Of a stretch of 64,000 nt of DNA, positions 51,537 to 64,000 are shown in pieces; the stretch's first letter is position 1; each line of letters starts with the position of its first letter. The notes below the pieces were generated by a model, which saw only the letters and a program-made list of their open reading frames with translations, was not told the origin of the DNA and searched no databases. Source of the DNA: Allodiplogaster sudhausi. Its lineage: Eukaryota; Nematoda; Chromadorea; Rhabditida; Diplogasteridae. Where the stretch lies: positions 471,501 to 535,500 of the forward strand of contig CALZFC010000030.1 in assembly GCA_945643635.1 (NCBI GenBank), read 5' to 3'. Position numbers and translations under genes: made by a program.

Positions 51537-53066
51537 TTGGAAAAAGTATGCGCCGACGTTGTGTTGGCAGGCCATGGTCATGACATTCGTATTTTATCAA
51601 GCATGTCATGCTCGTTCCGGCTTTATAATAGTATTAGGAACTCGGGAAGTATCACAGCCGTATTCTACGAAAAATTTGAGTCAGGTTCCGCCACAATTCA
51701 TGTCGATTGGAAAAAGCATGCGCCGACGTTGTGTTGGCAGGCCATGGTCATGACATTCGTATTTTATCAAGCATGTCATGCTCGTTCCGGCTTTATAATA
51801 GTATTAGGAACTCGGGAAGTATCACAGCCGTATTCTACGAAACATTTGAGTCAGGTTCCGCCACAATTCATGTCGATTGGAAAAAGCATGCGCCGACGTT
51901 GTGTTGGCAGGCCATGGTCATGACATTCGTATTTTATCAAGCATGTCATGCTCGTTCCGGCTTTATAATAGTATTAGGAACTCAGGAAGTATCACAGCCG
52001 TATTCTACGAAAAATTTGAGTCAGGTTCCGCCACAATTTATGTCGATTGAAAAACGTATGCGCCGACGTTGTGTACGCAGGCCATGGTCATGAAATTCGT
52101 ATTTTATCAAGCATGTCATGCTCGTTCTGGCTTTATAATAGTAGTAGGAACTCGGGAAGTATCACAGCCGTATTCTACGAAAAATTTGAGTCAGGTTCCG
52201 CCACAATTCATGTCGATTGGAAAAAGCATGCGCCGACGTTGTGTTGGCAGGCCATGGTCATGACATTCGTATTTTATCAAGCATGTCATGCTCGTTCCGG
52301 CTTTATAATAGTATTAGGAACTCGGGAAGTATCACAGCCGTATTCTACGAAAAATTTGAGTCAGGTTCCGCCACAATTCATGTCGATTGGAAAAAGCATG
52401 CGCCGACGTTGTGTTGGCAGGCCATGGTCATGACATTCGTATTTTATCAAGCATGTCATGCTCGTTCCGGCTTTATAATAGTAGTAGGAACCTGGGAAGT
52501 ATCACAGCCGTATTCTACGAAAAATTTGAGTCAGGTTCCGCCACAATTTATGTCGATTGAAAAACGTATGCGTAGACGTTGTGTACGCAGGCCATGGTCA
52601 TGAAATTCGTATTTTATCAAGCATGTCATGCTCGTTCTGGCTTTATAATAGTAGTAGGAACCTGGGAAGTATCACAGCCGTATTCTACGAAAAATTTGAG
52701 TCAGGTTCCGCCACAATTTATGTCGATTGGAAAAAGTATGCGCCGACGTTGTGTTGGCAGGCCATGGTCATGACATTCGTATTTTATCAAGCATGCCATG
52801 CTCGTTCCGGCTTTATAATAGTAGTAGGAACCTGGGAAGTATCACAGCCGTATTCTACGAAAAGTTTGAGTCAGGTTCCGCCACAATTCATGTCGATTGG
52901 AAAAAGTATGCGCCGACGTTGTGTTGGCAGGCCATGGTCATGACATTCGTATTTTATCAAGCATGTCATGCTCGTTCCGGCTTTATAATAGTAGTAGGAA
53001 CCTGGGAAGTATCACAGCCGTATTCTACGAAAAGTTTGAGTCAGGTTCCGCCACAATTTATGTCGA
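51537..53066 (+). repeat. Mixed AGT/AGC stretch
   Basis: Nine monomers with AGT or AGC heads, and TTGAAAAACG copies near 52047 and 52557. Divergence is lower than in the preceding stretch, and there is no clear HOR. Confidence 0.55.
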
Positions 53067-55612
53067 TTGGAAAAGTATGCGCCGACGTTGTGTTGGCAGG
53101 CCATGGTCATGACATTCGTATTTTATCAAGCATGTCATGCTCGTTCCGGCTTTATAATAGTATTAGGAACTCGGGAAGTATCACAGCCGTATTCTACGAA
53201 AAATTTGAGTCAGGTTCCGCCACAATTCATGTCGATTGGAAAAAGCATGCGCCGACGTTGTGTTGGCAGGCCATGGTCATGACATTCGTATTTTATCAAG
53301 CATGTCATGCTCGTTCCGGCTTTATAATAGTAGTAGGAACCTGGGAAGTATCACAGCCGTATTCTACGAAAAATTTGAGTCAGGTTCCGCCACAATTTAT
53401 GTCGATTGAAAAACGTATGCGTAGACGTTGTGTACGCAGGCCATGGTCATGACATTCGTATTTTATCAAGCATGTCATGCTCGTTCTGGCTTTATAATAG
53501 TAGTAGGAACCTGGGAAGTATCACAGCCGTATTCTACGAAAAATTTGAGTCAGGTTCCGCCACAATTCATGTCGATTGGAAAACGAATGCGCCGACGTTG
53601 TGTACGCAGCCCATGGTCATGAAATTCGTATTTTATCAAGCATGTCATGCTCGTTCTGGCTTTATAATAGTAGTAAGAACCTGGGAAGTATCACAGCCGT
53701 ATTCTACGAAAAATTTGAGTCAGGTTCCGCCACAATTTATGTCGATTGAAAAACGTATGCGCCGACGTTGTGTACGCAGGCCATGGTCATGACATTCGTA
53801 TTTTATCAAGCATGTCATGCTCGTTCCGGCTTTATAATAGTAGTAGGAACCTGGGAAGTATCACAGCCGTATTCTACGAAAAGTTTGAGTCAGGTTCCGC
53901 CACAATTTATGTCGATTGGAAAAGTATGCGCCGACGTTGTGTTGGCAGGCCATGGTCATGACATTCGTATTTTATCAAGCATGTCATGCTCGTTCCGGCT
54001 TTATAATAGTATTAGGAACTCGGGAAGTATCACAGCCGTATTCTACGAAAAATTTGAGTCAGGTTCCGCCACAATTCATGTCGATTGGAAAAAGCATGCG
54101 CCGACGTTGTGTTGGCAGGCCATGGTCATGACATTCGTATTTTATCAAGCATGTCATGCTCGTTCCGGCTTTATAATAGTAGTAGGAACCTGGGAAGTAT
54201 CACAGCCGTATTCTACGAAAAATTTGAGTCAGGTTCCGCCACAATTCATGTCGATTGAAAAACGTATGCGCCGACGTTGTGTACGCAGGCCATGGTCATG
54301 ACATTCGTATTTTATCAAGCATGTCATGCTCGTTCTGGCTTTATAATAGTAGTAGGAACCTGGGAAGTATCACAGCCGTATTCTACGAAAAGTTTGAGTC
54401 AGGTTCCGCCACAATTCATGTCGATTGAAAAACGTATGCGCCGACGTTGTGTACGCAGGCCATGGTCATGAAATTCGTATTTTATCAAGCATGTCATGCT
54501 CGTTCTGGCTTTATAATAGTAGTAGGAACCTGGGAAGTATCACAGCCGTATTCTACGAAAAATTTGAGTCAGGTTCCGCCACAATTATGTCGATTGGAAA
54601 AAGTATGCGCCGACGTTGTGTTGGCAGGCCATGGTCATGACATTCGTATTTTATCAAGCATGTCATGCTCGTTCCGGCTTTATAATAGTAGTAGGAACCT
54701 GGGAAGTATCACAGCCGTATTCTACGAAAAATTTGAGTCAGGTTCCGCCACAATTTATGTCGATTGGAAAAGTATGCGCCGACGTTGTGTTGGCAGGCCA
54801 TGGTCATGACATTCGTATTTTATCAAGCATGTCATGCTCGTTCCGGCTTTATAATAGTATTAGGAACTCGGGAAGTATCACAGCCGTATTCTACGAAAAA
54901 TTTGAGTCAGGTTCCGCCACAATTCATGTCGATTGGAAAAAGCATGCGCCGACGTTGTGTTGGCAGGCCATGGTCATGACATTCGTATTTTATCAAGCAT
55001 GTCATGCTCGTTCCGGCTTTATAATAGTAGTAGGAACCTGGGAAGTATCACAGCCGTATTCTACGAAAAATTTGAGTCAGGTTCCGCCACAATTTATGTC
55101 GATTGAAAAACGTATGCGCCGACGTTGTGTACGCAGGCCATGGTCATGACATTCGTATTTTATCAAGCATGTCATGCTCGTTCTGGCTTTATAATAGTAG
55201 TAGGAACCTGGGAAGTATCACAGCCGTATTCTACGAAAAATTTGAGTCAGGTTCCGCCACAATTCATGTCGATTGGAAAACGAATGCGCCGACGTTGTGT
55301 ACGCAGCCCATGGTCATGAAATTCGTATTTTATCAAGCATGTCATGCTCGTTCTGGCTTTATAATAGTAGTAGGAACCTGGGAAGTATCACAGCCGTATT
55401 CTACGAAAAATTTGAGTCAGGTTCCGCCACAATTTATGTCGATTGAAAAACGTATGCGTAGACGTTGTGTACGCAGGCCATGGTCATGACATTCGTATTT
55501 TATCAAGCATGTCATGCTCGTTCCGGCTTTATAATAGTAGTAGGAACCTGGGAAGTATCACAGCCGTATTCTACGAAAAATTTGAGTCAGGTTCCGCCAC
55601 AATTTATGTCGA
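53067..55612 (+). repeat. 5-monomer HOR, three units of about 849 bp
   Basis: The marker monomer combines AATTTATG with a one-A loss (TTGGAAAAGTATG). It recurs at about 53067, 53916, 54764 and 55613, with intervals of 849, 848 and 849 bp. Within a unit the order is marker, AGC head, TACG head with GACATT, CGA or CGT/TACG head with GAAATT, then a fifth variable copy. The first and third units resemble each other more than the second, which has a missing C (CAATTATG near 54583). Confidence 0.75.
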
Positions 55613-58600
55613 TTGGAAAAGTATGCGCCGACGTTGTGTTGGCAGGCCATGGTCATGACATTCGTATTTTATCAAGCATGTCATGCTCGTTCCGGCTTTA
55701 TAATAGTATTAGGAACTCGGGAAGTATCACAGCCGTATTCTACGAAAAATTTGAGTCAGGTTCCGCCACAATTCATGTCGATTGGAAAAAGTATGCGCCG
55801 ACGTTGTGTTGGCAGGCCATGGTCATGACATTCGTATTTTATCAAGCATGTCATGCTCGTTCCGGCTTTATAATAGTAGTAGGAACCTGGGAAGTATCAC
55901 AGCCGTATTCTACGAAAAGTTTGAGTCAGGTTCCGCCACAATTCATGTCGATTGGAAAAAGCATGCGCCGACGTTGTGTTGGCAGGCCATGGTCATGACA
56001 TTCGTATTTTATCAAGCATGTCATGCTCGTTCCGGCTTTATAATAGTATTAGGAACTCGGGAAGTATCACAGCCGTATTCTACGAAAAATTTGAGTCAGG
56101 TTCCGCCACAATTCATGTCGATTGGAAAACGAATGCGCCGACGTTGTGTACGCAGGCCATGGTCATGAAATTCGTATTTTATCAAGCATGTCATGCTCGT
56201 TCTGGCTTTATAATAGTAGTAGGAACCTGGGAAGTATCACAGCCGTATTCTACGAAAAGTTTGAGTCAGGTTCCGCCACAATTTATGTCGATTGAAAAAC
56301 GTATGCGCCGACGTTGTGTACGCAGGCCATGGTCATGAAATTCGTATTTTATCAAGCATGTCATGCTCGTTCTGGCTTTATAATAGTAGTAGGAACCTGG
56401 GAAGTATCACAGCCGTATTCTACGAAAAATTTGAGTCAGGTTCCGCCACAATTATGTCGATTGGAAAAAGTATGCGCCGACGTTGTGTTGGCAGGCCATG
56501 GTCATGACATTCGTATTTTATCAAGCATGTCATGCTCGTTCCGGCTTTATAATAGTAGTAGGAACCTGGGAAGTATCACAGCCGTATTCTACGAAAAGTT
56601 TGAGTCAGGTTCCGCCACAATTCATGTCGATTGGAAAAAGTATGCGCCGACGTTGTGTTGGCAGGCCATGGTCATGACATTCGTATTTTATCAAGCATGT
56701 CATGCTCGTTCCGGCTTTATAATAGTAGTAGGAACCTGGGAAGTATCACAGCCGTATTCTACGAAAAGTTTGAGTCAGGTTCCGCCACAATTCATGTCGA
56801 TTGGAAAAAGCATGCGCCGACGTTGTGTTGGCAGGCCATGGTCATGACATTCGTATTTTATCAAGCATGTCATGCTCGTTCCGGCTTTATAATAGTATTA
56901 GGAACTCGGGAAGTATCACAGCCGTATTCTACGAAAAATTTGAGTCAGGTTCCGCCACAATTCATGTCGATTGGAAAACGAATGCGCCGACGTTGTGTAC
57001 GCAGGCCATGGTCATGAAATTCGTATTTTATCAAGCATGTCATGCTCGTTCTGGCTTTATAATAGTAGTAAGAACCTGGGAAGTATCACAGCCGTATTCT
57101 ACGAAAAATTTGAGTCAGGTTCCGCCACAATTCATGTCGATTGGAAAAAGCATGCGCCGACGTTGTGTTGGCAGGCCATGGTCATGACATTCGTATTTTA
57201 TCAAGCATGTCATGCTCGTTCCGGCTTTATAATAGTATTAGGAACTCGGAAAGTATCACAGCCGTATTCTACGAAAAATTTGAGTCAGGTTCCGCCACAA
57301 TTTATGTCGATTGGAAAAAGTATGCGCCGACGTTGTGTTGGCAGGCCATGGTCATGACATTCGTATTTTATCAAGCATGTCATGCTCGTTCTGGCTTTAT
57401 AATAGTAGTAGAAACCTGGGAAGTATCACAGCCGTATTCTACGAAAAATTTGAGTCAGGTTCCGCCACAATTCATGTCGATTGGAAAAAGCATGCGCCGA
57501 CGTTGTGTACGCAGGCCATGGTCATGACATTCGTATTTTATCAAGCATGTCATGCTCGTTCTGGCTTTATAATAGTAGTAGGAACCTGGGAAGTATCACA
57601 GCCGTATTCTACGAAAAATTTGAGTCAGGTTCCGCCACAATTCATGTCGATTGGAAAAAGCATGCGCCGACGTTGTGTTGGCAGGCCATGGTCATGACAT
57701 TCGTATTTTATCAAGCATGTCATGCTCGTTCCGGCTTTATAATAGTAGTAGGAACCTGGGAAGTATCACAGCCGTATTCTACGAAAAATTTGAGTCAGGT
57801 TCCGCCACAATTCATGTCGATTGGAAAAAGCATGCGCCGACGTTGTGTACGCAGGCCATGGTCATGACATTCGTATTTTATCAAGCATGTCATGCTCGTT
57901 CTGGCTTTATAATAGTAGTAGGAACCTGGGAAGTATCACAGCCGTATTCTACGAAAAATTTGAGTCAGGTTCCGCCACAATTCATGTCGATTGGAAAACG
58001 AATGCGCCGACGTTGTGTACGCAGCCCATGGTCATGAAATTCGTATTTTATCAAGCATGTCATGCTCGTTCTGGCTTTATAATAGTAGTAAGAACCTGGG
58101 AAGTATCACAGCCGTATTCTACGAAAAATTTGAGTCAGGTTCCGCCACAATTTATGTCGATTGAAAAACGTATGCGCCGACGTTGTGTACGCAGGCCATG
58201 GTCATGAAATTCGTATTTTATCAAGCATGTCATGCTCGTTCTGGCTTTATAATAGTAGTAGGAACCTGGGAAGTATCACAGCCGTATTCTACGAAAAGTT
58301 TGAGTCAGGTTCCGCCACAATTCATGTCGATTGGAAAAAGTATGCGCCGACGTTGTGTTGGCAGGCCATGGTCATGACATTCGTATTTTATCAAGCATGT
58401 CATGCTCGTTCCGGCTTTATAATAGTATTAGGAACTCGGGAAGTATCACAGCCGTATTCTACGAAAAATTTGAGTCAGGTTCCGCCACAATTCATGTCGA
58501 TTGGAAAACGAATGCGCCGACGTTGTGTACGCAGCCCATGGTCATGAAATTCGTATTTTATCAAGCATGTCATGCTCGTTCTGGCTTTATAATAGTAGTA

Positions 58601-60368
58601 AGAACCTGGGAAGTATCACAGCCGTATTCTACGAAAAATTTGAGTCAGGTTCCGCCACAATTCATGTCGATTGGAAAAAGCATGCGCCGACGTTGTGTTG
58701 GCAGGCCATGGTCATGACATTCGTATTTTATCAAGCATGTCATGCTCGTTCCGGCTTTATAATAGTATTAGGAACTCGGAAAGTATCACAGCCGTATTCT
58801 ACGAAAAATTTGAGTCAGGTTCCGCCACAATTCATGTCGATTGGAAAAAGCATGCGCCGACGTTGTGTTGGCAGGCCATGGTCATGACATTCGTATTTTA
58901 TCAAGCATGTCATGCTCGTTCCGGCTTTATAATAGTAGTAGGAACCTGGGAAGTATCACAGCCGTATTCTACGAAAAATTTGAGTCAGGTTCCGCCACAA
59001 TTTATGTCGATTGAAAAACGTATGCGCCGACGTTGTGTACGCAGGCCATGGTCATGACATTCGTATTTTATCAAGCATGTCATGCTCGTTCCGGCTTTAT
59101 AATAGTAGTAGGAACCTGGGAAGTATCACAGCCGTATTCTACGAAAAATTTGAGTCAGGTTCCGCCACAATTTATGTCGATTGAAAAACGTATGCGCCGA
59201 CGTTGTGTACGCAGGCCATGGTCATGAAATTCGTATTTTATCAAGCATGTCATGCTCGTTCTGGCTTTATAATAGTAGTAGGAACCTGGGAAGTATCACA
59301 GCCGTATTCTACGAAAAATTTGAGTCAGGTTCCGCCACAATTCATGTCGATTGGAAAAAGCATGCGCCGACGTTGTGTTGGCAGGCCATGGTCATGACAT
59401 TCGTATTTTATCAAGCATGTCATGCTCGTTCCGGCTTTATAATAGTATTAGGAACTCGGGAAGTATCACAGCCGTATTCTACGAAAAATTTGAGTCAGGT
59501 TCCGCCACAATTCATGTCGATTGGAAAACGAATGCGCCGACGTTGTGTACGCAGCCCATGGTCATGAAATTCGTATTTTATCAAGCATGTCATGCTCGTT
59601 CTGGCTTTATAATAGTAGTAGAACCTGGGAAGTATCACAGCCGTATTCTACGAAAAATTTGAGTCAGGTTCCGCCACAATTCATGTCGATTGGAAAAAGC
59701 ATGCGCCGACGTTGTGTTGGCAGGCCATGGTCATGACATTCGTATTTTATCAAGCATGTCATGCTCGTTCCGGCTTTATAATAGTATTAGGAACTCGGAA
59801 AGTATCACAGCCGTATTCTACGAAAAGTTTGAGTCAGGTTCCGCCACAATTCATGTCGATTGGAAAAGTATGCGCCGACGTTGTGTTGGCAGGCCATGGT
59901 CATGACATTCGTATTTTATCAAGCATGTCATGCTCGTTCCGGCTTTATAATAGTATTAGGAACTCGGGAAGTATCACAGCCGTATTCTACGAAAAATTTG
60001 AGTCAGGTTCCGCCACAATTCATGTCGATTGAAAAACGTATGCGCCGACGTTGTGTACGCAGGCCATGGTCATGACATTCGTATTTTATCAAGCATGTCA
60101 TGCTCGTTCTGGCTTTATAATAGTAGTAGGAACCTGGGAAGTATCACAGCCGTATTCTACGAAAAATTTGAGTCAGGTTCCGCCACAATTTATGTCGATT
60201 GAAAAACGTATGCGCCGACGTTGTGTACGCAGGCCATGGTCATGACATTCGTATTTTATCAAGCATGTCATGCTCGTTCCGGCTTTATAATAGTAGTAGG
60301 AACCTGGGAAGTATCACAGCCGTATTCTACGAAAAATTTGAGTCAGGTTCCGCCACAATTTATGTCGA
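55613..60368 (+). repeat. Mixed TACG-head stretch
   Basis: About 28 monomers, many with TTGAAAAACG and TACGCAGG. Small duplications are visible. CAATTATG recurs near 56450, 11 monomers after 54583. The AACTCGGAAAG variant recurs near 57243, 58773 and 59793. A paired order at about 56971 returns at about 58501, nine monomers later. No single period dominates. Confidence 0.6.
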
Positions 60369-62742
60369 TTGAAAAACGTATGCGCCGACGTTGTGTACGC
60401 AGGCCATGGTCATGAAATTCGTATTTTATCAAGCATGTCATGCTCGTTCCGGCTTTATAATAGTAGTAGGAACCTGGGAAGTATCACAGCCGTATTCTAC
60501 GAAAAATTTGAGTCAGGTTCCGCCACAATTCATGTCGATTGGAAAAAGTATGCGCCGACGTTGTGTAGGCAGGCCATGGTCATGAAATTCGTATTTTATC
60601 AAGCATGTCATGCTCGTTCTGGCTTTATAATAGTAGTAGGAACCTGGGAAGTATCACAGCCGTATTCTACGAAAAATTTGAGTCAGGTTCCGCCACAATT
60701 CATGTCGATTGGAAAAAGCATGCGCCGACGTTGTGTTGGCAGGCCATGGTCATGACATTCGTATTTTATCAAGCATGTCATGCTCGTTCCGGCTTTATAA
60801 TAGTATTAGGAACTCGGGAAGTATCACAGCCGTATTCTACGAAAAATTTGAGTCAGGTTCCGCCACAATTCATGTCGATTGGAAAACGAATGCGCCGACG
60901 TTGTGTACGCAGCCCATGGTCATGAAATTCGTATTTTATCAAGCATGTCATGCTCGTTCTGGCTTTATAATAGTAGTTAGAACCTGGGAAGTATCACAGC
61001 CGTATTCTACGAAAAATTTGAGTCAGGTTCCGCCACAATTCATGTCGATTGGAAAAAGCATGCGCCGACGTTGTGTTGGCAGGCCATGGTCATGACATTC
61101 GTATTTTATCAAGCATGTCATGCTCGTTCCGGCTTTATAATAGTATTAGGAACTCGGAAGTATCACAGCCGTATTCTACGAAAATTTGAGTCAGGTTCCG
61201 CCACAATTTATGTCGATTGGAAAAGTATGCGCCGACGTTGTGTTGGCAGGCCATGGTCATGACATTCGTATTTTATCAAGCATGTCATGCTCGTTCTGGC
61301 TTTATAATAGTAGTAGGAACCTGGGAAGTATCACAGCCGTATTCTACGAAAAATTTGAGTCAGGTTCCGCCACAATTTATGTCGATTGAAAAACGTATGC
61401 GTAGACGTTGTGTACGCAGGCCATGGTCATGACATTCGTATTTTATCAAGCATGTCATGCTCGTTCCGGCTTTATAATAGTAGTAGGAACCTGGGAAGTA
61501 TCACAGCCGTATTCTACGAAAAATTTGAGTCAGGTTCCGCCACAATTTATGTCGATTGAAAAACGTATGCGCCGACGTTGTGTACGCAGGCCATGGTCAT
61601 GAAATTCGTATTTTATCAAGCATGTCATGCTCGTTCCGGCTTTATAATAGTAGTAGGAACCTGGGAAGTATCACAGCCGTATTCTACGAAAAATTTGAGT
61701 CAGGTTCCGCCACAATTCATGTCGATTGGAAAAAGTATGCGCCGACGTTGTGTAGGCAGGCCATGGTCATGAAATTCGTATTTTATCAAGCATGTCATGC
61801 TCGTTCTGGCTTTATAATAGTAGTAGGAACCTGGGAAGTATCACAGCCGTATTCTACGAAAAGTTTGAGTCAGGTTCCGCCACAATTCATGTCGATTGGA
61901 AAAAGCATGCGCCGACGTTGTGTTGGCAGGCCATGGTCATGACATTCGTATTTTATCAAGCATGTCATGCTCGTTCCGGCTTTATAATAGTAGTAGGAAC
62001 TCGGGAAGTATCACAGCCGTATTCTACGAAAAATTTGAGTCAGGTTCCGCCACAATTCATGTCGATTGGAAAACGATGCGCCGACGTTGTGTACGCAGGC
62101 CATGGTCATGAAATTCGTATTTTATCAAGCATGTCATGCTCGTTCTGGCTTTATAATAGTAGTTAGAACCTGGGAAGTATCACAGCCGTATTCTACGAAA
62201 AATTTGAGTCAGGTTCCGCCACAATTCATGTCGATTGGAAAAAGCATGCGCCGACGTTGTGTTGGCAGGCCATGGTCATGACATTCGTATTTTATCAAGC
62301 ATGTCATGCTCGTTCCGGCTTTATAATAGTATTAGGAACTCGGAAGTATCACAGCCGTATTCTACGAAAAATTTGAGTCAGGTTCCGCCACAATTTATGT
62401 CGATTGGAAAAGTATGCGCCGACGTTGTGTTGGCAGGCCATGGTCATGACATTCGTATTTTATCAAGCATGTCATGCTCGTTCCGGCTTTATAATAGTAG
62501 TAGGAACTCGGGAAGTATCACAGCCGTATTCTACGAAAAATTTGAGTCAGGTTCCGCCACAATTTATGTCGATTGAAAAACGTATGCGTAGACGTTGTGT
62601 ACGCAGGCCATGGTCATGACATTCGTATTTTATCAAGCATGTCATGCTCGTTCCGGCTTTATAATAGTAGTAGGAACCTGGGAAGTATCACAGCCGTATT
62701 CTACGAAAAATTTGAGTCAGGTTCCGCCACAATTCATGTCGA
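60369..62742 (+). repeat. 7-monomer HOR, two copies of about 1187 bp
   Basis: The unit from 60369 matches that from 61556. TTGGAAAAGTATG markers (about 61217 and 62404) and CGTAGACG heads (about 61401 and 62588) are also 1187 bp apart. The units differ by a one-A loss near 62075 (AAACGATGCG) and by a GTTAGAACC variant whose order is kept (about 60974 and 62161). Confidence 0.7.
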
Positions 62743-64000
62743 TTGGAAAACGAATGCGCCGACGTTGTGTACGCAGCCCATGGTCATGAAATTCGTATTT
62801 TATCAAGCATGTCATGCTCGTTCTGGCTTTATAATAGTAGTAAGAACCTGGGAAGTATCACAGCCGTATTCTACGAAAAATTTGAGTCAGGTTCCGCCAC
62901 AATTTATGTCGATTGAAAAACGTATGCGCCGACGTTGTGTACGCAGGCCATGGTCATGAAATTCGTATTTTATCAAGCATGTCATGCTCGTTCTGGCTTT
63001 ATAATAGTAGTAGGAACCTGGGAAGTATCACAGCCGTATTCTACGAAAAATTTGAGTCAGGTTCCGCCACAATTCATGTCGATTGGAAAACGTATGCGCC
63101 GACGTTGTGTACGCAGGCCATGGTCATGAATTCGTATTTTATCAAGCATGTCATGCTCGTTCTGGCTTTATAATAGTAGTAGGAACCTGGGAAGTATCAC
63201 AGCCGTATTCTACGAAAAATTTGAGTCAGGTTCCGCCACAATTCATGTCGATTGAAAAACGTATGCGCCGACGTTGTGTACGCAGGCCATGGTCATGACA
63301 TTCGTATTTTATCAAGCATGTCATGCTCGTTCCGGCTTTATAATAGTAGTAGGAACCTGGGAAGTATCACAGCCGTATTCTACGAAAAATTTGAGTCAGG
63401 TTCCGCCACAATTCATGTCGATTGGAAAAGTATGCGCCGACGTTGTGTACGCAGGCCATGGTCATGAAATTCGTATTTTATCAAGCATGTCATGCTCGTT
63501 CTGGCTTTATAATAGTAGTAGGAACCTGGGAAGTATCACAGCCGTATTCTACGAAAAATTTGAGTCAGGTTCCGCCACAATTCATGTCGATTGAAAAAGT
63601 ATGCGCCGACGTTGTGTACGCAGGCCATGGTCATGACATTCGTATTTTATCAAGCATGTCATGCTCGTTCCGGCTTTATAATAGTAGTAGGAACCTGGGA
63701 AGTATCACAGCCGTATTCTACGAAAAATTTGAGTCAGGTTCCGCCACAATTTATGTCGATTGAAAAACGTATGCGCCGACGTTGTGTACGCAGGCCATGG
63801 TCATGAAATTCGTATTTTATCAAGCATGTCATGCTCGTTCCGGCTTTATAATAGTAGTAGGAACCTGGGAAGTATCACAGCCGTATTCTACGAAAAATTT
63901 GAGTCAGGTTCCGCCACAATTCATGTCGATTGGAAAAAGTATGCGCCGACGTTGTGTAGGCAGGCCATGGTCATGAAATTCGTATTTTATCAAGCATGTC
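62743..64000 (+). repeat. Right-edge TACG-head stretch, last monomer incomplete
   Basis: Seven full monomers plus 86 bases, mostly TACG heads with alternating GACATT and GAAATT. The array continues beyond the window, so the full extent is unknown. Confidence 0.65.

Larger units (their letters stand above)
48087..64000 (+). repeat. Satellite block C, plus orientation, running off the window
   Basis: About 94 monomers in plus orientation. Compared with block A, many copies have T instead of C at monomer position 8 (AATTTATG), TTGAAAAAC instead of TTGGAAAAC, and TACGCAGG in the head segment. A CGTAGACG head variant (for example near 48327, 48837, 50367 and 52577) is seen only in this block and once near 47.48 kb in block B. 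The first 3.4 kb carries many private substitutions; the rest is cleaner and shows 5-mer and 7-mer HORs. The last copy starts at 63915 and is cut by the window end after 86 bases. Confidence 0.97.

Noticed and set aside
1..64000. CRISPR array
   Set aside because: Repeats are contiguous 170-bp monomers. There are no short repeats separated by unique spacers and no cas genes.

Overview
The whole 64 kb window is tandem satellite DNA. One monomer of about 170 bp (169-170 bp in most copies, about 44% G+C) repeats without interruption, roughly 377 times by length. I see no gene, RNA gene, transposon, CRISPR array, telomeric tract or unique sequence. Many open frames exist, but they are by-products of the repeat and none is annotated as coding. 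The sequence suggests a eukaryotic centromeric or pericentromeric/heterochromatic array with a nucleosome-sized monomer. CpG is not depleted (11 in a typical monomer against about 8 expected from its C and G content), which fits a genome with little germline CpG methylation, such as many insects. I do not recognise the satellite family or the species.

Layout: block A (1-24013) is in plus orientation, block B (24014-48086) is inverted, and block C (48087-64000) is plus again. Within the blocks, monomers differ by linked variants at a few positions: the head segment around monomer positions 24-63, CC/CT at 96-97, AGTATT/AGTAGT at 109-114, and CGTA/CATA near 138-141. These subtypes form higher-order repeats (HORs) whose period changes along the array: 6-mer (about 3.4-5.4 kb), 7-mer with an inner 3-mer duplication (6.0-8.8 kb), dimer (9.3-10.0 kb), 8-mer made of two 4-mers (11.9-14.6 kb), 12-mer (15.5-19.5 kb) and its rearranged derivative (19.5-24.0 kb). 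Block B has a mirror copy of that derivative (24.0-27.8 kb), a 7-mer (27.8-35.5 kb), a mixed stretch, and an 8-mer of about 1345 bp (43.2-47.4 kb). Block C has a mutation-rich stretch (48.1-51.5 kb), a 5-mer (53.1-55.6 kb) and a 7-mer (60.4-62.7 kb).

The most interesting points are the two orientation switches. Flipping block B back brings both joins into monomer phase with about 20 bp missing at each, and restores the expected subtype order on both sides. That supports one 24.07 kb inversion inside the satellite. Independently, rare variants at 19.5-23.4 kb recur in mirror order at 24.0-27.8 kb, which needs either an older large segmental duplication or an inverted-duplication event. Most monomers also carry a 17-bp motif matching 8 of the 9 essential CENP-B-box bases, a 13-bp dyad, and a strong excess of CATG. 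Together these make a centromere role worth testing.
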